A stretch of DNA of 10,169 nucleotides from an uncultured Candidatus Saccharibacteria bacterium (GTDB lineage Bacteria > Patescibacteriota > Saccharimonadia > Saccharimonadales > Saccharimonadaceae). The stretch's first letter is position 1; every line of letters begins with the position of its first letter. A program made the position numbers and the translations under genes. Where the stretch lies: the NCBI GenBank assembly GCA_947427985.1, contig CANEKB010000032.1:1-10169 (forward strand). Reading direction: 5' to 3'. Below, piece by piece: positions 5,651 to 10,169 of the stretch. Under the pieces are notes generated by a model. The model was not told where the DNA came from. It saw nothing but the letters and a program-made list of their open reading frames with translations, and searched no databases.

Positions 5651-5959
5651 ATGAAGAAAGCAGTTGTACTCATCGGCGGTAAGCAATATCTCGTCGAAGA
5701 GAAAGAGACCCTCCGGGTGGACCTCCTTCCGGCAGGAACTAAAGAGCTCGAAACTGGTGCTTTGCTTGTAATTGATGGCGACAAGGTTACGGTTGGTGCG
5801 CCAGAGGTGAAAGGTGTGAAGGTTTCGGCAAAAGTTGTAGACGAAAAAGTCGCAGGCGAAAAGATCCGCGTCATTCGTTATCACTCAAAGAAGCGTGTCC
5901 ATAAGGAAACCGGCCATCGCCAAAAATATAGCTTGATTGAGATTGTTAAGATCGGTTAA
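5651..5959 (+). CDS. rplU: 50S ribosomal protein bL21
   Basis: A 102-residue protein of the length normal for bL21, a large-subunit protein that contacts 23S rRNA. Recognisable parts are the N-terminal IGGKQYLVEE (family GGKQYxV motif), the central VGAPEVKGVKVSAKVV strand region, and the basic C-terminal RYHSKKRVHKETGHRQKYS with the highly conserved GHRQ and following aromatic residue. The start is fixed by AAGGGA about 6 bases upstream. It is a single-gene unit: its own promoter in front and a strong terminator 17 bases behind. In many bacteria rplU is followed by rpmA (bL27), often with a small gene between them; here no rpmA follows. Confidence 0.96.
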   Translation: MKKAVVLIGGKQYLVEEKETLRVDLLPAGTKELETGALLVIDGDKVTVGAPEVKGVKVSAKVVDEKVAGEKIRVIRYHSKKRVHKETGHRQKYSLIEIVKIG

Positions 5960-5975
5960 TGCTTAGTTAAACCTT

Positions 5976-6003
5976 AAAAAGTCCTCCATTTGGGGGACTT
6001 TTT
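5976..6003 (+). terminator. intrinsic terminator of rplU
   Basis: AAAAAGTCCTCC (5976-5987) pairs with GGGGGACTTTTT (5992-6003) around the loop ATTT, with one U-G wobble in RNA. The GC-rich upper stem followed by five T makes a classical terminator. It isolates rplU from the glycosyltransferase gene, which then needs the promoter directly behind it. Confidence 0.9.
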
Positions 6004-6004
6004 A

Positions 6005-6013
6005 TGATATACT
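6005..6013 (+). promoter_or_regulatory. extended -10 promoter giving a leaderless glycosyltransferase mRNA
   Basis: TGATATACT contains TGN plus TATACT (6008-6013), with no good -35 element because that position lies in the rplU terminator. Transcription 6-8 bases downstream of the box would begin at about 6019-6021, on or next to the ATG at 6021. The ATG at 6015 would lie upstream of the transcript start, and neither ATG has a Shine-Dalgarno sequence. Confidence 0.6.
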
Positions 6014-6020
6014 GATGGCA

Positions 6021-7619
6021 ATGAGAGGTTTTTGGAAAAAGTTGAGAGAGTCAAAAGTCTTTTGGCTAGCGTTAATTATTATTTTACAAAGTGTAGCTTA
6101 TGCGGTGGCGGGTATAAATAAGGCTTATATCCATATGGACGAGGCTTATTCATATGGTCTAGCGAATTATGATCGAGTGGAGCTGATCGACGCGCCGGAT
6201 TTTTACGATCATTGGCATACCGGAGAGTATTACGAAGACTATTTGGCAGTGCAAGAAGACGAGAAGTGGGATTTTACGCCGGTTTACAATAATCAGCGCG
6301 ATGATGTACATCCGCCGTTGTATTATTTGTTTTTAAGGCTTGCGATGGAAATCGGCGGGAATGACAGCTATTCGAAGTGGCCGGGCATAGTGTTGAATAT
6401 TGGGATTATGGCGATGACGACGGTGTTCGTGTTTTTGGTGGCCGAGCGGCTAATGCTACAGGAAAAGTATGCACTGACGAAAGCTTTGATTTTGACATTA
6501 TGCGTAGGGCTGACGGTGGCAACATTCGACACAGTCTTGTATATTCGGATGTATGCGCTTCTGACCTTGATGGTGACGGTGACGGCGTGGCTACATTTGA
6601 AATTGCTAGATGCGAAGAAGGTTGAACCAATACTCCTAATAACGATCGGGGTGGTAGCGCTTCTTGGAGTGTTGACGCAATATTATTACTTGTTCTTCCT
6701 GGTGCCGCTTTATGTATATTTTGTGGTGCATTATGTGAAGGAAAAGCGTTGGGGAGAGTTGGGCTGGTACACTGGAGCGTTAGTGGTGGCGGGAGTTTTA
6801 TCGTTAGTAATCTGGCCATACTCGATTCAGCATATGTTCTTTGGTTATCGTGGGCAAGGTGTGATTGAGAGCCTATTAGATGTTTCGACTTCGGTGCTAC
6901 ATTTGGGGATTTATATTTGGCTACTCGGGCAATATGCGTTTAATGGAGTGTTGCCGGGGATTTTGATTGCGGTTTTAGTGATGGGCGTACTAGGTTTGAT
7001 GAAGGGCAAGAAGATTGAGACTACATTCGGAGAACGAAGTCGATACGGTATGATTTTTGTGGCCACGTTGGTTTATTTCTTGATTGCAGCGGTGGCCTCG
7101 CCATATCAAGATTTGCGCTACATTATGGCGATTTGTGGGCTTGGCTTTATTCTGGGGGTGTTTGGATTATATAAAGTAATGGGAGCTTTTTGGTCGGAGA
7201 AGATACGAGATATTATTATGGCGGTATTTTTGGCGATCATAATGGTTTTGCCGTTGGCGACGGGGAATTATCCGCCAATGATGTATCGGGAACGGGCTGA
7301 GCTGGTAGCAAAGATTGAGGAGAAGCGTGAGGTGCCGGCGGTGTATGTATTTAATACGAGTGACCAGAGATTTTTAGATGATATTTTACTATTCGCGACG
7401 CTTGAAGAGAGTTATATAGCAAAGGATCTTGAAGTAACGGATGGAAGTGTGCGGCGAATCGTACAAGAGAAAGATTTGTCGCGCGGATTGATCGTGTTTG
7501 TAAACAATCAATTGGAGTATGAGCAAATTATGAAAACTTTTCGCGAGGCGACGGGGCTGAGCGAGCAAGAATGGATGGGGGAATTGTTCTCGTGCCAGGT
7601 GTATTATTTAAGCAAATAG
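6021..7619 (+). CDS. GT-C fold membrane glycosyltransferase (PMT/ArnT-like)
   Basis: A polytopic membrane protein of about 532 residues with roughly nine to eleven hydrophobic segments. After the first membrane span it carries HMDEAYSYG (about residues 38-46 from this start), matching the acidic DE site in the first outer loop of GT-C enzymes such as protein O-mannosyltransferases and ArnT. DDVHPPLYYLFLR (about 94-106) matches the second conserved outer-loop motif. Such enzymes transfer a sugar from a polyprenyl-phosphate donor to a protein, lipid or glycan on the outer membrane face. The C-terminal 110 residues or so are mostly soluble. The start is chosen at 6021 because the -10 box ends at 6013; an ATG at 6015 would add two residues. 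Substrate unknown; surface proteins of the upstream cluster are candidates only by proximity. Confidence 0.8.
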   Translation: MRGFWKKLRESKVFWLALIIILQSVAYAVAGINKAYIHMDEAYSYGLANYDRVELIDAPDFYDHWHTGEYYEDYLAVQEDEKWDFTPVYNNQRDDVHPPLYYLFLRLAMEIGGNDSYSKWPGIVLNIGIMAMTTVFVFLVAERLMLQEKYALTKALILTLCVGLTVATFDTVLYIRMYALLTLMVTVTAWLHLKLLDAKKVEPILLITIGVVALLGVLTQYYYLFFLVPLYVYFVVHYVKEKRWGELGWYTGALVVAGVLSLVIWPYSIQHMFFGYRGQGVIESLLDVSTSVLHLGIYIWLLGQYAFNGVLPGILIAVLVMGVLGLMKGKKIETTFGERSRYGMIFVATLVYFLIAAVASPYQDLRYIMAICGLGFILGVFGLYKVMGAFWSEKIRDIIMAVFLAIIMVLPLATGNYPPMMYRERAELVAKIEEKREVPAVYVFNTSDQRFLDDILLFATLEESYIAKDLEVTDGSVRRIVQEKDLSRGLIVFVNNQLEYEQIMKTFREATGLSEQEWMGELFSCQVYYLSK

Positions 7620-7631
7620 CCGATAATCCTG

Positions 7632-7640
7632 TGGTATAAT
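7632..7640 (+). promoter_or_regulatory. parAB promoter, perfect extended -10
   Basis: TGGTATAAT combines a perfect TATAAT (7635-7640) with an extended TGN and no visible -35 match. Transcription should begin at about 7646-7648, only 3-5 bases ahead of the ATG at 7651. An earlier in-frame ATG at 7639 overlaps the -10 box itself and so cannot be the start of this transcript. The short leader leaves no room for a Shine-Dalgarno sequence. Confidence 0.65.
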
Positions 7641-7650
7641 GGTAATAGTT

Positions 7651-8418
7651 ATGGCGAGGGTTATTTGTATTACGAATCAAAAGGGTGGCGTAGGGAAGAC
7701 GACGACGTCGGTGAATTTGTCTTATTTCTTAGCGAAGGATAAAAATCGAGTTTTATTGGTAGATTTAGACCCACAAGGAAATGCAACATCGGGGTTAGGA
7801 GTGCAAAAGACTGATCTTGATGCAAGTATGACCGAGGTAATGTTGGGTGCAGCGGCGCTTGTAGATGTGGTTTTGCAAACTAGTTTTAAAAATTTCGATC
7901 TGGCGCCGACGACGCCGCAGCTCGCGAATGCAGAAGTCGAGATGGCGAAAATGAAACAGAAATTTGTGGTGCTAAAAAAGGCACTTATGAGCGTCCAGGA
8001 CAATTATGATTATATTATTATTGATTCGCCGCCGAGTCTGTCGCTCTTGACGGTTAATGGAATGATCGCCTCGGATTATTTGATTTTGCCAGTACAGACA
8101 GAGTTTTATGCGTTGGAGGGGGTAGCGCAGTTGCTTGAAAGTATGGCGATGGTGAAGAAGGCGATGAATCCGGATTTGAAGTTGCTTGGTGTGCTCGCAA
8201 CGATGTACGATAAACGAACGAGTCTAAGCGTGGAAGTTCTAGCAGAAGTAAAGAAATATTTTAAGGACAAGGTCTTTCGGACGACGATTCCGCGGAATGT
8301 GCGGGTGGCAGAAGCTCCGAGTCATGGGGTACCAGTAGGCGATTATGACAAATTCAGCAAGGGAGCGAAGGCGTACCGGGATTTTGCACGCGAAGTAGAG
8401 GAAAGGACGGGGAGGTAA
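7651..8418 (+). CDS. parA: chromosome-partitioning ATPase ParA (Soj type)
   Basis: A 255-residue ParA/MinD-family ATPase. The deviant Walker A motif KGGVGKTT (residues 11-18) has the signature lysine K11 needed for dimer formation on ATP. LLVDLDPQGNAT (about 35-46) and the Walker B-like YIIIDSPPSL (about 120-129) follow. The length and absence of an N-terminal helix-turn-helix place it with chromosomal Soj-type (type Ib-like) ParA, which binds DNA non-specifically and moves ParB-bound origins. The C-terminal part (RTTIPRNVRVAEAPSHGVPV) is the typical conserved ParA segment. The start at 7651 is chosen over 7639 because of the promoter. parB follows after 34 bases. Standard for the family; nothing missing. 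Confidence 0.95.
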   Translation: MARVICITNQKGGVGKTTTSVNLSYFLAKDKNRVLLVDLDPQGNATSGLGVQKTDLDASMTEVMLGAAALVDVVLQTSFKNFDLAPTTPQLANAEVEMAKMKQKFVVLKKALMSVQDNYDYIIIDSPPSLSLLTVNGMIASDYLILPVQTEFYALEGVAQLLESMAMVKKAMNPDLKLLGVLATMYDKRTSLSVEVLAEVKKYFKDKVFRTTIPRNVRVAEAPSHGVPVGDYDKFSKGAKAYRDFAREVEERTGR

Positions 8419-8452
8419 TGTTGCGAGTGAGTTGGAAAGAAAGGGAAGGGCG

Positions 8453-9307
8453 ATGGCGCTAGGAAAGAAAGGTAAAGGTTTAGGTCGAGGGTTCGAAAGT
8501 TTGATCCCGACGGATTTGGTGGATGAGGCGTTTGACCCAACTAGTAGTGAAGACGCAAAGGTGAGTAAGCTGGTTGAGCTGAAGTTGACTGAGGTAGTGA
8601 GAGATGAAGAGCAGCCACGCAAGGAGTTTGCGAAGGAAGCGTTAGAGGAGCTAGCGAGCTCGATTCGTGAGCATGGAGTTTTGCAGCCGATCGTAGTGGT
8701 AAAAAAAGGTGACAAATACCAAATCGTGGCTGGAGAACGACGCTGGCGAGCTTCGCAATTAGCGGAAAAAGAGACGATCCCGGCGATTGTGCGGACCTTA
8801 GATGGGCAAAGCAAGCTGGAAATGGCAATTATAGAGAATGCACAACGCGAAGACCTGAGTCCAATTGAGCTTGCGACGGCTTATGCAAAGTTGAAAGAAC
8901 AGTTTAATCTGAAAAATGAAGAGATTGGCCGTCGGGTGGGTAAAAGTAGTGCAAGTATCACGAATACGATGAGGTTACTACGGTTGCCGGAAGAAGCAAA
9001 GAAGGCTATGCAAGAGCATCATCTTATGGAAGGACCGATGCGGCCGCTGATTTCGATGGAACCGGAAGTAATTCATGAGATTTTACCGAAAATGATCGAG
9101 GAAGGTTGGTCAGCAAGGCGAGTGGAGCAGTATATCGCAGATCGGAAGAAGAAGAGTTCGGCGAAGGCTGTGAAAGTGAATGAATACCTGAAAGAAGAAA
9201 AGCGGCTTGGAGAAAAGTATGACTGTGTGGCGAAAGTGCGGGGACGAAGTATTACTTTGAGTGCAAAGAGTGATGCGGAGTTTAAGGAGTTGCTCGGCAG
9301 GATCTAA
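8453..9307 (+). CDS. parB: chromosome-partitioning protein ParB (Spo0J type)
   Basis: A 284-residue ParB that should bind parS sites, act as a CTP-dependent sliding clamp and stimulate ParA. Visible are the usual basic N-terminus KGKGLGRGFESLI, the nuclease-like N domain with the CTP-binding motif GERRWRAS (94-101), ENAQREDLSPIE (128-139), and a helix-turn-helix (about 153-178). The site after the HTH that usually reads GHARALL in Spo0J is GPMRPLI here. The end is a short C-terminal dimerisation region. The ATG at 8453 is chosen because AAGGGA (8441-8446) lies 6 bases upstream and MALGKKGKGLGRG fits the family start; a TTG at 8432 would add seven residues but has no suitable ribosome-binding site. 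It is cotranscribed with parA. No parS-like sequence was seen in the window. Confidence 0.94.
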   Translation: MALGKKGKGLGRGFESLIPTDLVDEAFDPTSSEDAKVSKLVELKLTEVVRDEEQPRKEFAKEALEELASSIREHGVLQPIVVVKKGDKYQIVAGERRWRASQLAEKETIPAIVRTLDGQSKLEMAIIENAQREDLSPIELATAYAKLKEQFNLKNEEIGRRVGKSSASITNTMRLLRLPEEAKKAMQEHHLMEGPMRPLISMEPEVIHEILPKMIEEGWSARRVEQYIADRKKKSSAKAVKVNEYLKEEKRLGEKYDCVAKVRGRSITLSAKSDAEFKELLGRI

Positions 9308-9340
9308 CTTGGGCGGGGACGAGGTTTTTAACGAAAAGTC

Positions 9341-9369
9341 TTGAATTTTGAAGACGGTTTTGTTATAAT
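9341..9369 (+). promoter_or_regulatory. promoter of the RNase J gene
   Basis: TTGAAT (9341-9346) and a perfect TATAAT (9364-9369) are 17 bases apart, and TGT before the -10 makes it extended. Transcription should begin near 9376, giving a leader of about 39 bases with GAGGA (9404-9408) ahead of the ATG at 9415. This is among the best promoters in the window and makes the gene independent of parAB. Confidence 0.8.
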
Positions 9370-9414
9370 GATTTCAGTTGATAATGACTTTGGGGGATTA
9401 ACTGAGGAAAAAAT

Positions 9415-10169
9415 ATGAACAATAAAGAAGCTGAGCGCCGTGCGCGCTTGATGAAAATGCGTGACGAGCGCTTGCCGGACATCAAAAAACAATTTGAGGA
9501 GGCACAGAAGCGGAATTTTAATAGTAACTTTGAGACTGGCGGCAAAGATGCTGGTCTAGTGAAGCATGCTCATAAAAAGGCCGAAACAGGGCGAAAAGGG
9601 AGCGCAAGTAGCGGAAACGGCTCAAAACAAGCTGCTCAGAAGGCCGGTAAAGGTCATGCGAAGGCAGAGAGCCGTGGTAAGGCGGGTAACACAAAGAGTA
9701 GTGCTAAAGGGGGTAAAAACGCAGGAAACGGGGGTAATAAGGCCCAAAGTAGCGCAACAAGCAAGAAAATTGGTCTCGGTGTTTCAGTGCGCAAAGGTGA
9801 GATGGTCCATCATCAGCGGATGCTTTCGCAAGACGTAAATGCGCAGGCGACGCAGCATATCATTGGAATTCCGGTAAACAAGAGCCGTTACAACGGTTAC
9901 GATGGTCAGCAAGTGACGAGTGCGCAGTTGAAAGCGGCGCGGCCAGATCCTGATGCAGTACGGATTATTCCGATGGGTGGCGTCGGCGAGTTCGGTATCG
10001 GAAAAAATATGACGATCATTGAATACAAGAACGAGATGATTGTGGTAGATATGGGGTCGCTATTTGCTGGGGCAGATTACCCGGGCGTGAACTACATGGT
10101 GCCAGATATTCAGTATCTTGAGGACAATAAAGACAACGTAAAGGCGATTTGTTTTACACATGCGCATCT
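9415..10169 (+). CDS. rnj: ribonuclease J, N-terminal part (runs off the window)
   Basis: The first 251 codons of a metallo-beta-lactamase/beta-CASP ribonuclease that processes and degrades RNA with endo- and 5'-to-3' exonuclease activity. The catalytic domain begins at about residue 182 with VRIIPMGGVGEFGIGKNM, continues with MIVVDMG and the family-typical NYMVPDIQYLEDN, and reaches FTHAH (H249, H251), the first half of the zinc-binding HxHxDH motif, at the window end. Ahead of it lie about 180 extra residues: a charged helical start (1-40), then a Lys/Gly/Ala/Ser/Asn-rich low-complexity stretch (about 43-120), strongly basic and likely disordered, probably an RNA-binding tail. Compared with the usual GGxGEIGKN, this copy has two extra residues (GEFGIGKN). 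The start has a GAGGA 6 bases upstream and a strong promoter. Confidence 0.92.
   Translation, partial: MNNKEAERRARLMKMRDERLPDIKKQFEEAQKRNFNSNFETGGKDAGLVKHAHKKAETGRKGSASSGNGSKQAAQKAGKGHAKAESRGKAGNTKSSAKGGKNAGNGGNKAQSSATSKKIGLGVSVRKGEMVHHQRMLSQDVNAQATQHIIGIPVNKSRYNGYDGQQVTSAQLKAARPDPDAVRIIPMGGVGEFGIGKNMTIIEYKNEMIVVDMGSLFAGADYPGVNYMVPDIQYLEDNKDNVKAICFTHAH

Noticed and set aside
6377..6625. 82-residue + strand frame inside the glycosyltransferase gene
   Set aside because: Out-of-frame shadow of a well-supported membrane protein gene.
9566..9838. 90-residue + strand frame inside the RNase J gene
   Set aside because: It is out of frame with RNase J and lies entirely within its basic low-complexity extension; no ribosome-binding site or family match.

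Overview
The window looks like chromosomal DNA from a Patescibacteria (CPR) bacterium, most likely Candidatus Saccharibacteria (TM7). This is inferred from gene content and protein style: a solitary bL21 gene, a Soj/Spo0J-type parA-parB pair beside an RNase J with a long basic N-terminal tail, a secreted LPNTG protein of a type I associate with Saccharibacteria, and a giant unclassified surface protein. No rRNA or other strong marker is present, so the assignment rests on recognition, not a search. All eight protein genes lie on the + strand, and the seven complete ones end in TAA or TAG.

Layout. Positions 1-311 are AT-rich and hold no convincing gene, only small hairpins and a strong symmetric terminator-like stem (234-265). 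A near-consensus promoter (312-340) drives a long, highly foldable leader (about 347-505) and then a three-gene cluster: a 160-residue acidic protein (506-988), a 1207-residue protein (991-4614) and a 303-residue LPNTG surface protein (4645-5556). The giant protein has a cysteine-free coiled-coil half, an internal lipoprotein-like membrane segment, and an outer half with 16 EPG and 17 PPET tandem repeats. Next come a promoter and rplU (5651-5959) with a clear terminator, a GT-C membrane glycosyltransferase (6021-7619), parA (7651-8418), parB (8453-9307) and the first 251 codons of RNase J (9415 to the window end).

How it may work together. The first three genes read as a surface-structure operon: a small cytoplasmic partner, a protein spanning from cytoplasm to cell exterior on a long Pro-rich stalk, and a cell-wall-attached protein. 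For an epibiont of other bacteria this would suit attachment or signalling across the envelope, but that is inference. The glycosyltransferase could modify surface Pro/Thr-rich segments such as the PPET stalk. The second half is housekeeping: ribosome, chromosome segregation and RNA decay.

The most novel-looking items are the structured leader RNA, the giant two-faced protein with its internal lipobox, and extended -10 promoters placed so close to the start codons of the glycosyltransferase and parA genes that their mRNAs should be leaderless or nearly so.
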